Source of the DNA: Pratylenchus scribneri
Lineage: Eukaryota > Nematoda > Chromadorea > Rhabditida > Pratylenchidae
Length of the DNA: 64,000 bases
Assembly (NCBI GenBank): GCA_030063045.1
Contig: JAQSEB010000025.1
Span: 1 to 64,000 of the forward strand
Direction of reading: 5' to 3'
Below the pieces are notes generated by a model that saw only the letters and a list, made by a program, of their open reading frames with translations, was not told the origin of the DNA and did no database searches. The position numbers and the translations under genes are program-made. Position 1 is the stretch's first letter. The number at the start of each line of letters is the position of its first letter. Positions 33,748-45,130 of the stretch are shown here, piece after piece.

Positions 33748-36700
33748 TTAATTCCTTCTTTCATGAAAATGTTTAAGAACTCTATCTTTCATCTCTTCAA
33801 ATTGTCCTGGCTTAAGTTTCAGTAAATCATTAGGTCCAATTATTCGGCCTTTTTCCCTGAAAACTTTCAGCAATTCCCTCGATTCCGGCGATCCCTTCTC
33901 CAGCCATTTACTGTTGACCAAATAAATGAATTGTCGCTTTGCACGAGCCATCTCATAAGCAATATATTTTAGGTAGTATGGTTTATTCCATGGACGAAAG
34001 GTAACTTCTGATTTGATAACAACTTCAAATTGTTGTCCCTGTAGTGATTGACTTGGTTCCATGCGAATTGCTGATAATTTTTGAGAAAATTGTGGCCGTT
34101 GTGCTGCTTAAATTGCGTGAAAAATATGATTATATTAAATTATAAAGAACTCACTGAAAATATTTCTAATTATGTTTCTCTGTGCTTCATAAAGTGTCAA
34201 GTATGAAATTTGCCCATGTTTTAATGGGATGTGCTCAAACAATCTCGATAAATGAGCAAAAACAATGAATGCTTCGCCCCAATTTTCCCATGATCTTCCA
34301 CTTCCACTCATAACCTTCTTTGGCTGTAAAAAATATTTTTATATATTTAATATTTATATAAATTTTTAGGATAAATTTAACCTGAAACATCCAATTCCGC
34401 CATTCGCCCGCCAATTTGCTCAAATCAACCAGCACAAATGGTTCAGTAATTAAATCAGTTGGCTTTTCTTTTTTGCCTTTGCTGAAGAAATCATTCAAAG
34501 TAATTTGCTTGACTGAATCATCCGGTTTGGCCGCCCTTTCCTTGTATAATATTCGATTTAACCATTCTTGGATGGATGGATTGGAACGATATTGGTATTC
34601 CAAATGGAAATTAATTTCTGCTCCAAATTCATCATCAAATTGTTGGAGAAGGGATTTGTCAAAATTTAATCTCCGGGCAATTGGTGAATTGACTGTAAAA
34701 CCTGGTTGATTGCAGTCGCCAAACAGTCGAATAATAGGCGCCTTGCACGGTTAATTTGATAAATTAAATAAAAAAATTATAATTACCAATTGTAATGCCA
34801 TCCACCAAGATTGTAATTCATTGATTCTACCAGCATCCTCCAATATAAAAATATCAAATTTGATTGCATCCTTCATGAATTTATTAATAAGGGCACGGCT
34901 GACAGTTGCAAAAATAATTCTACGCTTCAAAATTCCATGCTTGTCAATAATTTTTTTCGCTTCCATATCTCTTATACGGTGTCCTTTTTTTCTTCTTTCT
35001 TCGGCCAATTGTTCTGCTTCAATTTCATCATCTAATTGCTCTTTATCCGTATTCTTCTTTACTCGCATTTTTTCTCTCAAATCAGCGTTTTCTTGATATT
35101 CCGTTGACAATGTGAATAAACTATTTTCTTCAATTAATTTCAAAATTTTTGGGTTTGGAACAATCATTGATGCCAACTGCTCATCGAAATTGCTCAAGCA
35201 AATGAAATCGGCGATGTCACAATTGAATAAATTGCAATATGTCTGAATTAGATTATAATAACCAGCTGTTGAATTTGTCATCACAATTGTGCGTTTCCCC
35301 TAATAAGATGACAAAATTAAGAAATTTTGGAATATTTTTTGTACCTGTTTTCTAAGCATTTCCAAATATTCTGCCAACAATCGTGTCTTTCCTGAACCGG
35401 GTGGCCCATGAATGGCCACAATTGGTCTTTGCAAATTTTGTGCAGCTGCCAAGGCTTTCTGCTGGGAATGGTCCAAAGACTGTAAATTTTTTTTTATTTA
35501 TTTTAAAATATATTAATCGAACTTTTCCTTCTCCGATGCTTACGGATTGATCGGGTTCGTGTTCAGGTAATGATTGGCATTTGTATGCCATTGATATCAA
35601 TTGATAATTCGGTAATTTGTTCCATTTATTTCGAATTCTCTTTATAAATTCTTGTTCAGAATCAAACATTTTTCTATTAATACTTTCTCGAATATCAAAA
35701 ATGGCTCCCTAATAGAATACAGTATTTATTTGCATGGAATTAAAAAAAATTTTACTTTTAACTGGTTCCATTCATCAAAATCAAAATTTTTTTGATCAAC
35801 TATCATGATAATGCCATCATGAAATTTTTTCTGAATTATTCCAGTCATATTCTTCCATTTGTCATTTATAAATATTCGTATTTCAATTGGACAATTTAAT
35901 ATAAATTCGTTATAAAAAGAATTTCTTTGTTCAGGAATCAACTGGAAATTTTCTTTAATTAATGTCCCTAACTTTATTAATTTTTAAAAATTAAATTAAA
36001 ATTAAGAATATATCGGTTCCTGATATAACCAGCCTCAGGTGATATTCAGACGGGGTGCTATGTCATGTCCACAAAAGTACAAGTGTGAACGTTTTCGAAT
36101 AATAATAAATTAGAAACCGGTTTTAGACCCCACAAACCTTATACCATTTTGTAGATCTCATCGAGATGCATCGGTTAGTATGTAATTTGTCATAGTTTAG
36201 TTCAAAATTAAAGGGTATTAAACCGTTTAAACCATTTTTCTTGTTTTTGGTTTTAAAATTTTTTAATTTTGAATGAAACCATGACAAACAATATGCCATT
36301 CGATGCCTCTTGATGAGATCTACAAAATGGTATCTATAAGGTTTGTGGGGTCTAAAACCGGTTTCTGATTTATTATTAATCAAAAACACTTACATTTGTA
36401 CTTTTGTGGACATGACCACATTTGTACTGCCCTTTGCGTATTGTGGAGATGACCTCGGACGTTTTCAGACTAATCAAAAAAATTTTTCAATTTGTTCTTA
36501 TAACCTTTAGGATCAGAAAGATAGTATACAGATTAGTGTTAATATTTTCCAATTTGAGCTTATATCCGGTCCATTGATGTTTGGACATTTTTTCTTCAAA
36601 TTCAGCAGACAAGGCATCCTCCCATTTCTGGCATCTATGTTTGATTTGCTCCGGTAATTTATCGGTCTTTTCAGATGATGAGAAATATAGAAGAGGATGG

Positions 36701-39432
36701 ACAAAAACTGAAATTATATGGTCAATTTACTTTTAATGGAATATTTTAACAGGGTCCAAGGAATGCCTAGGGGTCACAGCACAGCAAAGGACTGCTTTTG
36801 GATCAGTGTTTTCCTGTTTCAAGTTTTTTCAATCTGTTTTGTTCCTGTTCTGTTCTCAGAACATGGAACAGTCTAATTGTTTTGTTCCTGTTCTCTGTTC
36901 CAACTTGGAACAGGAATAGGAACAGGAACAGAACAGATTTTCTGTTCTTAAACTGTTCCAAGGGACAAAAATTTTTTCCAAGAAATTTGCGAAAAAATTT
37001 TAATTTTTTTGAATTTTCTTCCTCGATTTTTAATAAAAACTTAAAAGAAAAGTAAGAGATGGCAAATGCCAACTAAAAAGGAGTATCATTTCATGTATAT
37101 CACCAAGAGCCGATATCCGATATCCGATACGCCAAAAAATCCTATATTTTCCGATATCCGATAAACGATATGGCTCGAAAAAATCCGATATCCGATATCC
37201 GATATGATCAAAAAAATTTCCGATAGCCGATATCCGATACGCCAAAAAATCCGATATTTTCCGATATCCGATAACGATACGATTTTTTGGATCGGATATC
37301 GGCTATCGGAAATTTTTTTGATCATATCGGATATCGGCTATCGGATTTTATCGAGCCATATCGTTTATCGGATATCGGGTATCGGATTTTTTTTTTGAGG
37401 ACGATATGCATCCCTGGAATGGACCCTCCACCGCCACGTCTCCCCCTTTAAAACGGGGTGCTAGAGGGTCATGAGGGGGAAAATATTTTTTGAGAAGCAC
37501 ACAATAATAGAAAATAGACAGAGCAATCTCTGATTGTCTACCATTAAATAGTACATATTCTATCATTGTCAAAAATAGAGCCCATATTATTAGGAAATTT
37601 GCAATAATTCAGAAAATATTATGAAAATTTGTTCAATTAAGATAATTCTTGCAGAATTTCCACTGAATATTTTTTATCATTTTGAAAAGATTTTTGCTAA
37701 TTAATTTTTGAAAATATTTTCAAAATTTTGTTATTTTCAATATTTTTGTGAATTTCTTATATTTTTTAAAAATTATTTTCTTTGGGACTCGGGGATGAGA
37801 AAGTATATTGTTGCTAATTGTTTACTTGGTTCATTTTTTGGTGCAGCAAATTCTGTTGATAGTCCCTTCCTTTTTTCTTGATCCATTTTTTTTTGCACCT
37901 ATTTTTACTATTTCTGCATATGTTAATTCCGGATTTCTAATTTTTGAATCGATTATTCCTTCAGCATCAGGGCCTTTTTCATTTTTTGATGCAGCAAATT
38001 CTGTTGGTAATATCTTCTTTCCTTTTTCTTCATCCACATTTTTTGCACCTTTATTTATTACTATTTCTGCATATGTCATTTTCGGAATTCTATTTTTTGA
38101 ATCGACCATTCCCTCAGCTCCGAAGCTTTTTTTCCCCTTTTTATATGAAATTTCCTTATCGATAAATATTGCTGCATTATTTGATTCAAATTGATTTTCT
38201 GAACAAATCAAAAATTCAATTTAAAATAATTATAAATTTGACAAATAATGAGTAATTAAATGTATGTTTTAATTAATAAATTAAAAATAATTGACTAAAT
38301 TTATAAAATTATTATTAATTTTTGGGCGTCCTATAGTATAGAGAACATTCGGGTTCGGGGTCGTGTGATATATGATATACCATTCGACTCCTCTCGGCGA
38401 GCTGGGTCCAATGGTACCAAAATTATGTCCCGGACTTAACAGGTTAAAAAGTTCTGTATGATAAACCAATAAAAACCTCAAAAGTGAAGGGTCCCCTCTA
38501 TAGGTCAAAAATTTTTGAAAATTTTTTTGGCGAAATTACACCCGGACGATATGTCAAACTTCTTTAAGACTCCTATGCTCCTAGTCCCTAAGCCCTAACC
38601 CTAGCCCCAACCCAAATTCTAACCCCTAAACTTAGCCCCTACTCTGAAGACAAAAATGACCATAACTTTTTATTTTTCGGTTATATGCGAAGCCAATGGC
38701 AGTTTCGGACTCCTCTCATCGAGACGCGTCGATTGAGCTATAATATACCGAAAAAATTCAAAAAAATTTTTCGAGTTTTGACCCATAGGGGGGAGGACCC
38801 TTCACTTTTGCGATTTTCATGGGATCATAACTTTTTTATTTGTTAAGTCCGGGACATAATTTTAGCACCGTTGAACTCAGCTCGCTGAGAGGAATCGAAT
38901 GGTATATCGTATGATACCGAACCCGAATGTTCTCTATACTATAGTAATGCCTGATTTTTTTTGAATTACCTCTTCTTCTAGAATAACTTGATTCCGGTTG
39001 TTCTGATGGAATTTTGTTTGCATTTTGCCTGTATTGATTGATGTCAAAAAGGTCATTAACTTCCGCTTCTTTTTCAATTTTTCCACTCAAATCATCTTGT
39101 TGCTGTTGAATTTTTTGTTTTTCTTGAACTTTGATATTATCGGATATTGCCAGTTGTTTTTTATTGGATTTTGTTGGAACATACTCTTTTGCATTTGGAT
39201 TTAAAGTGCTTTGTTGCGCAGTTTTGATATGGATATTATTGGATGCTGTCGGATATTTTTTTGTCGGAACATATTCTTTTGCATTTGGATTTAGAGTGCC
39301 TGAAAAATTTTTTAATTTGAATTATTGAAAAATTTCAGGATTTAATTATAGAATAATTAGTAATAATTATATATCAATATTTAATAAAATAATGTTATAT
39401 TACTAACATTTTTTCTTTTGTAAATTATCCAT
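33748..39432 (-). CDS. Tandem-PAM2 SF1 (UPF1-like) RNA helicase, 11 exons
   Basis: Minus-strand exons: 39432-39408, 39299-38970, 38198-37826, 36707-36505, 35941-35756, 35708-35544, 35479-35345, 35299-34787, 34741-34382, 34323-34155, 34106-33748; nearly 940 codons. All junctions keep phase except for one extra base in exon 3, in an A9 run (complement of 37886-37894). Exon 2 encodes two LNPNAKEYVP motifs, the PAM2 signature that binds the MLLE domain of poly(A)-binding protein. Exon 3 has two repeats of about 52 residues (MTYAEIV and LTYAEIV). The helicase core has GPPGSGKT (motif I), ILEDAGR (motif II, normally DEAG), GDCNQPGF (III), QYRSNPSIQEWLN (IV), SLQGQQFEVVIKS (V) and MARAKRQFIYLV (VI). 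PAM2 plus SF1 helicase is known in HELZ-type proteins; a role in mRNA decay or silencing is inferred. Confidence 0.85.
36061..36417. repeat. Near-perfect 357-bp palindrome (core-motif family), helicase intron 4
   Basis: Arms of about 150 bp meet near 36235. The outer ends are gtcatgtccacaaaagtac and its complement; further in are gaaaccggttttagacccca and tcatcgagatgcatcgg, pairing with gatgcctcttgatgaga. It can fold into one long stem. Confidence 0.85.
36811..36966. repeat. GGAACAG/CTGTTCC palindromic motif array
   Basis: Alternating clusters of tgttcctgttc and ggaacaggaacag, giving several overlapping hairpins. Lies in helicase intron 3. Confidence 0.75.
37110..37390. repeat. CGATATCC palindromic motif array
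   Basis: Repeated ccgatatccgata on the left half and tatcggatatcgg on the right half, with tatggctcga (37169) pairing with tcgagccata (37350). The hairpin centre is near 37270. Lies in helicase intron 3; open frames here are repeat artefacts. Confidence 0.85.
38326..38952. repeat. Foldback element with about 115-bp arms (core-motif family), helicase intron 2
   Basis: Left arm 38326-38443 (ctatagtatagagaacattc ... tcccggacttaaca) is matched by the inverted right arm 38843-38952. The interior has degenerate ccctaaccctag repeats at 38590-38640, the core motif inverted at 38720-38755 (ctcatcgagacgcgtcgatt), and ggaggacccttcactttt, which is shared with the CED-2 intron repeat. Confidence 0.85.
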
Positions 39433-40304
39433 TGATGTGCCCAATTGAATGAGTAATATTATTGAGAGGCTGCTATACCAAAACATTGAAAAGAATTTAA
39501 TTTTTTTATTGGAACAAATCTTTTCTTTCAAATTAAATCTAAATTTATCTATTTAATAGTCAATCAAAATCGATTTTTAACTTTAGATATCAATGGGGAA
39601 AACAAAAAATCTTTAAATTAAATTTAAAAATAATTTTTCAAAATTTTATATGTGAGCAATATTTCGCATCGGATCCGCAATGAATTTTTTATTGGAAAAT
39701 CACAAAATTTGCGGGATTCTATTAGTATCCGCCTGCAAGAAATGAAGGGATCAGGCCATTGCAGCTCAAAATTGTCAACAAAGAATCAATTGCCCTAGAA
39801 CTCCGTATCAAGTACCGAAAAATCTACCGGCTCCGTTTTGTTTTTTCGCTCCAACTTCTTTTATTATGGGGTGGGCGACGTTGATTTATCATAGGGTTCC
39901 TCCGGCGCTCGGGGAAGATTTTCGGGGACGGAGGAAATTGGAGTTTTTTTTTTTCGTCGGGCCTGTATTCGGGGAACGGCAGGAACGATTAAAATTACGG
40001 GGGAGAACAAAAAAAACCCATAGGGGAGACCCTTTGCTAGTTTGCTTTCAAAGCCCGACGGGGGCACGGGGGCCAAAATTAGTTTATCAATGTTAATTAG
40101 ACGAATAGCATTCTTCCAGTCAATTGGCCAGTGAGTAGAATTTTTCTTTCTATTTGCTTTTCTATTTTCAAATAATTTTTCTTGAATGGATGGGAAGCTA
40201 AGGCAATGGTGGGGGCATTTTTTATTTGAATGGATGGAATAATAGGAATTGGAGCCAGGGAGGGTAAAAATGGATATCCAGCACAAGAGGAGGATCATGG
40301 GCGA

Positions 40305-40535
40305 AATTGAGCATAATGATCAGATGAATAAAATTTACGGCAAAATAAAGGAGATTGAGTAAAATTGAGCATAATGATCAGATGAATAAAATTTACGGCA
40401 AAATAAAGGAGATTGAGTAAAATTGAGCCTAATGATCAGATGAATAAGATTTACGGCAAAACAAAGGAGATGAGCAAAATTGAGCATAATGATCAGATGA
40501 ATAAAATTTATGTCAAAATAAAGGAGATTATCAAA
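40305..40535. repeat. 58-bp tandem repeat, four copies
   Basis: Copies start at 40305 and 40363 (exact period 58), then at about 40420 and 40477 with small indels. Each contains attgagcataatgatcagat and ggcaaaataaaggagatt. The unit reads as Lys/Glu/Ile-rich helix in one frame but the period is not a multiple of three. Confidence 0.85.
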
Positions 40536-40761
40536 GATTTACTGATGAAGGAATTTATGAATTAGAGGTTTAATATATTTCTAAACAATATAAACCGATA
40601 TTGTCGAAATAAACATTTTTTGTCTTAAAAATTTTCGAAAAGTCTCCCTTTGGAGGGCCTCTGAAATTTATAAGCCCATATAGGTATCTAATAGAAGATT
40701 TACGGTATATATTATATTATATTAGTAACTTTTATTTTCAAATTCCCATATATTAATATCA

Positions 40762-40985
40762 AAGCAATACGGATTAAAAACGAATCCAAAAAATTCTCAA
40801 GAAGAGAATTTATAAAGGGGAAAAATTAATTAATCCCAATCAGTAACAGTAAAAGCGGTCAAAATTATAAAATATGAAAAATAAAATACATTCATTTAAT
40901 TACCCAAAATCATTTTACCAAAAATTCATAAAAAAAATCTTCTAAACATTGTTAAGTTTTAGGTAGCGCCATTTTAGTACTCTCT
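40762..40985 (+). promoter_or_regulatory. Recurrent upstream block, copy R2
   Basis: Shares acggattaaaaacgaatcc, aattctcaagaaga, taattaatcccaatca and ggtagcgccattttagtac with R3. It ends 24 bases before the ATG of the gene at 41009, so it is the likely promoter or leader. Confidence 0.55.
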
Positions 40986-41008
40986 GAGTATTTTATATTA
41001 TTTAAAAA

Positions 41009-42292
41009 ATGTCTGGTGAAATTATTTCGAAATTGCGCGGCGAAAACATTGCAATTAATGCGGAAAAATTACAGGTATTTTTTTCCTTAAATGTAAATGC
41101 TAAAATTTTTAGTTTATTCAGCAAAATTTGACCGAATCAACCATTGCCATTCCAATTTTGCAATCTAATGAAAAAGAAAGGTCCAGCAATTCTGCATTGA
41201 AAGAACGGTAAAAGTAAACTAATAAAAATGTGCTTAATATCTTGAATATTTCAGCTATGTTCAAAATTGGTTAATCGACTCTTTGCCATGGATTGGTCGC
41301 AAAGTGATGGCCGATTCCGCATTGAGCACTTCAAATGAGACATTCCGACAACTTTGTTGGCCAAAACTCCATCAAAATGTGAAGCGGAATAAAATTCCAA
41401 ATCTTGAATTTGGGGCCATAATTGACAAGGAGTACAATTTTGGAGTTGAATTTCGTCGTTTGGATACAAAAGAGATTATTCCAATTGCTTCAATTCCACC
41501 CCCGGATTATATTGATGGCATTGGAAAAATTCGTTTAAAGTAGGATTAAATTCATTTCAATAATTTCGTTTTTTTTACAATAGATTTTTGACTGAACAAG
41601 TTATGAATTTTTTCAAATGCATTGATAGTTTGCTACAAAATTGTGACCTGCGAGTGCTATTCAGCTTCAATTCTCTTGAAATGGACAAAAAAGGGATTGC
41701 TTCGATGCATGCTTTGCTTGAATTTTTGGCCAATAAACTATTCAAATTCACCTTTTCGTATTATGAACGGTACCCGAGTATAATGAATTTGAATGATTTC
41801 AATCGACTATTTCCTGGAATTCTTGACCAAATCAAATTTCTTTCATTCACTAAATGCTTGGACATTGATGACAAAAATAGTATTCTGCTGAATTGGCTTA
41901 CAAATCAATCCAATGATGGAAAACAAAAGATTATCCAATTTAAGGGTAATCAAACCCAAGAATATATGCCATTATTTATTAGTCGCGTCAAAGAGGTGAT
42001 TTAAAATATTAAAATTAAATTTGTTTTTTTTTTTTTTTAGGAATTTTCCAATTCGAATTCGCTGTCCAATTTTCTTATTTCTTTTGCCGTTGCCATATTC
42101 GAACAAAATGTTGAAAAATTTACACTGGAGAATGCAAGAACCAATGAAATTTTGACATTCTATCGCGGACGGAAGCAACGTTGGAATAATTATTATTTGG
42201 CTCGATACCCAAAAGGAGAAGAACATTGGAAGGAAGATTGGCAGAATAAAATTGAAAAGGCTCGATTGTCGAATTCTGTCATCAGTATATAA
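41009..42292 (+). CDS. Unnamed nematode family protein, paralogue B (366 residues)
   Basis: Exons 41009-41074, 41122-41207, 41255-41539, 41584-41995 and 42041-42292 join in phase to a stop at 42290. Organisation and sequence match paralogue A at 28888: a charged N-terminus, YVQNWLIDSLPWIGRKVMAD (about 52), LCWPKLHQNVK, a helical middle ending SRVKE, and a C-terminal domain with NFLISF, ENARTNEILTFYR and LARYPKGEEHWK. Exon sizes differ only by small in-frame changes and intron positions are conserved, so the two arose by duplication of a larger segment. I cannot assign a function; a weak resemblance to cyst-nematode F-box-associated proteins is from memory. No signal peptide is seen, so it is probably intracellular. 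Confidence 0.8.
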
Positions 42293-42674
42293 GAGAAGAG
42301 CATAAAAAAATGCAGGAATGAATTAATTGTTTTTTTTTTCGATAATTGATAAATTGTTGACATTGATTTTTTACTCGTCTATGAATTGAAAATAATTTCA
42401 AATTATATTTTTTAATTCTTATTTTAAAGTATTTTACTTGCCCTTCGAGTGCAATATTTTTGTTTTGTTGATATAAAATACCTAATAATTGTTTCAATTT
42501 TAAATGTAACCACTTTTCCGTTTTTTTACTATAATTCAACAAAAAAGTAATGAATTTTGGAAGGGGATAAGGTAATAGATATTCATAAAATCCTCTAAAA
42601 ATTATCTTGAAATTATTTCTAATAGAAGAGGTGAAAATTAATTTAAAATGCGAACACAAAGGTAAATTTTTAAC

Positions 42675-42738
42675 TTCCTCTTAGCAAATTTCATTCCATT
42701 CTTTTGCCAATTTTTTTTGCTGATTCTGTTGATACATT
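42675..42738 (-). pseudogene. 5' fragment of the coiled-coil/F-box-like gene
   Basis: On the minus strand an ATG at 42738 opens MYQQNQQKKLAKEWNEIC and then hits TAA. It matches the first 19 codons of the gene at 31762-31270; the rest of that gene is absent. It lies at the expected place within the duplicated segment. Confidence 0.8.
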
Positions 42739-42741
42739 TTT

Positions 42742-43134
42742 AAGCTTAAATAAATTATTTTTTATTAATTAATTGAATTTACTAAATTTTTGAAAATATT
42801 CATATAAATTTAGAGAAATTTTTATTTTAATGCATGGAATGAGGATGTAATAACGAACAATCTTAACAGAAAATGATATAGGTGATGGGTCAAAATGAGA
42901 GAATTGAGGCATTTTTGGAAAAATAGAATAATGGTGAATGGGCAAAAAATGTCATAATCAATCTGCATTTTCTTATCTCACTGTCAAACATCAATGCCCA
43001 ATGAGGAATGAGAATTATGGATGAAAAAATTGCCTCGGGGCACTTCGAATTCGAATGCAATTTTTAAATACTGTAAGCTATTTTTTACTCGAAATATATT
43101 AGTATAGTACTTTTCTTTCACACATAATTTATCA
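42742..43134. repeat. Duplicated spacer, copy 2
   Basis: Matches 31763-32149 in order and orientation, including ggtgatgggtcaaaatgaga and the attgcctcggggca segment near 43030. Confidence 0.8.
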
Positions 43135-43350
43135 TAGCAAGTACGGATTAAAAATTGAATCCAAAAAATTCTCAAGAAGATAAAAAATGAGATTTATATA
43201 AATAATTAATCCCAATCAACAGATAAAGATCAAAATTCAAAATTACAAATATAAAAAAATAAATAAATTTATTTAACTAACCATAATTATTTAACCAAAA
43301 ATTCTTAAAAATCATTCACTTTTAGGTAGCGCCATTTTAGTACACTTAAC
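43135..43350 (+). promoter_or_regulatory. Recurrent upstream block, copy R3
   Basis: Shares the tacggattaaaaattgaatc start and the ggtagcgccattttagtac end with R2. The Skp1-like ATG is 315 bases downstream. Confidence 0.5.
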
Positions 43351-43665
43351 ATTTTTTGACTCAACTAAAAATAATGAATTTAGCAAAGGGGGAAAGACAT
43401 TAGAATACCATAAAAATCCCTGAAAAATTATATTTCAAAATTCTTTTATAATATAAAATGAAATGTAATTTAAAATGAGCAACATTCGTTCAAAAAATTC
43501 TGGTTTCCTACACTCAAAATCATTTGAGTTAATGGTAAAAGAATTTTTCTCATGAATTGAAATGCATTCCCCATCGCCCATTCTAATCGAACAATTCAAA
43601 AATTGAAATATTCTTTAAATTTAGAATTATTATTGCAATCTAATCTGATAAAAACGGCAATAAAA

Positions 43666-45130
43666 ATGGACAATAAAATGATGGAAGACAACCAAAATGA
43701 AATAACAGCAGCGATGGAAGACAATTCCAAGGAGGACAAAAAGGCATTCTCTGAGGCTGTATTGGTGCGCAAAGTCAAATGCCGAACCTTTGAAGGCCAA
43801 ATTGTTGAGGTAAATAAACGTAAAAAACAAAATTAAAAAAAAGACAAACAAATATTTTTCGGCTTTTCATTTTTGTCAAAATTAAAATTAAAAATTTTTG
43901 AAATACATTTTTTAATTTAAGCTCTAATTTTATGTTTTTTAATTTATTTGCAAAGAATTTGTAATTTAAATCAAATGAATCCAAAATAAAATAATAAAAC
44001 CAAATAATTTTTTACTCAATTTTTCAAGATTTTATCTCTTTGACAAAATATTTAGGTCCCATTGCATTTGATGATGCAGTCGAAAACTTTCATGAATATT
44101 TGGGAAACAATGGGCATGGAAGAGGAATTCGATCCGGAAGAGGAGAATGCCGAACCGTTCATTTTCCCATTGGGTGAGATCACCGGCATTTGCTTTGGCA
44201 AAATTGTCAAATGGATGGAAGAGCATAAAGGGCAGCCAGAAGTGGAAGTCAAAATGGACCAATACAATGCACAGGTAAAAGTATTCTTTATTTATAAAAA
44301 TTTAAAAATTAATGGAAAAATTAGAAAATGGGATTTTGTCATAGAATTTACATAATGCAGTTTTATGTCATCTTGGTATCTTTATCATAAAAGGCAATAA
44401 AAATAGACAAAATTAATGTGAGATTTATTTTAGTTTATTATTTAAAGGATATCGTCGAGCAGAATTCGTAGTTTAATTGTTTTTTAATAATATATTTAAG
44501 TAGAAAACATAAAAAAATAATAAAATTATAAAAGAATATTTATGAATTGATAAAATTTTTGTGATAAAAAAATTTTTGTGTTAAAAGTTAGCATTATCTT
44601 ACCAATAGCAAGCATTTTTAATGCCCTAAATTACCCTTAAAATTGGAAACATTTCCCAAATTCTAAAAAAAATTTGTGGTCTGCTGATTGCTTTCTAAAT
44701 TTTTCAATTTTGATTAAATTTTTAACTTCATATAAATAATTTTTCAGCGCGAATGGTTCGAATTGACTGCTTGGGAAAAAGATTTCTTCGATATTGACTT
44801 CGAGACTCTGAAGGAATATTTCATAGCCGCAAATTTCTTGGGGCTCAAATCGCTCTTCATCTATTGTAAGTTAAAACAATAATCAACTAAAAAAATAAGT
44901 TTTCAATTTTTTGTGAATTTACAGGTAGCCAAGAATGTGCTCGTGCCATTATGGACAAGGACGCGGAAGAAGTCAAAGAAATGCTCAGCCTTCCGGAAGT
45001 GAGTTTTAATTTATATTTTGAAAAAAAAATATTTTGGAACTTTTAGGAAATCAGCGAAGCGGATCAGGCTTTGACAAACTATGTCCTCGAAAATTGCCAC
45101 TTCATTGACTTTGACATTAACATGCCATAA
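43666..45130 (+). CDS. Skp1-related protein 1 (212 residues)
   Basis: Exons 43666-43809, 44056-44274, 44748-44865, 44925-44998 and 45047-45130 join in phase. After a 35-residue acidic lead, the BTB/POZ-like Skp1 fold begins at VKCRTFEGQIVEVP, with FPLGEITGICFGKIVKWMEEHKG in place of [20 protein letters not shown] and WEKDFFDIDFETLKEYFIAANFL in place of [40 protein letters not shown] corresponds to the Skp1 C-terminal helices that hold the F-box. The very end (LENCHFIDFDINMP) lacks the usual Trp-Cys-Glu ending, so F-box preference may differ. Known role: Skp1 links cullin-1 to F-box proteins in SCF ubiquitin ligases; nematodes have many Skp1-related genes. A paralogue with the same intron pattern is at 50763. 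Confidence 0.9.

Larger units (their letters stand above)
39433..41008. other. Intergenic: GC-rich patch, 58-bp repeat, recurrent block
   Basis: Bases 39880-40075 are much richer in G and C than the surroundings and hold poly-T and poly-A runs; I recognise nothing in them. A 58-bp tandem repeat (40305-40535) and recurrent block R2 (40762-40985) follow. Confidence 0.5.

Noticed and set aside
37030..37398. Frames with IGYRISDI repeats in three frames
   Set aside because: Artefacts of the CGATATCC palindromic array.
38590..38640. Telomere-like ccctaaccctag sequence
   Set aside because: Short, degenerate and inside a foldback element; not the TTAGGC repeat usual for nematode telomeres.
39864..40298. 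144-codon minus-strand frame over the GC-rich island
   Set aside because: The frame crosses an abrupt composition change and homopolymer runs and resembles no protein family.
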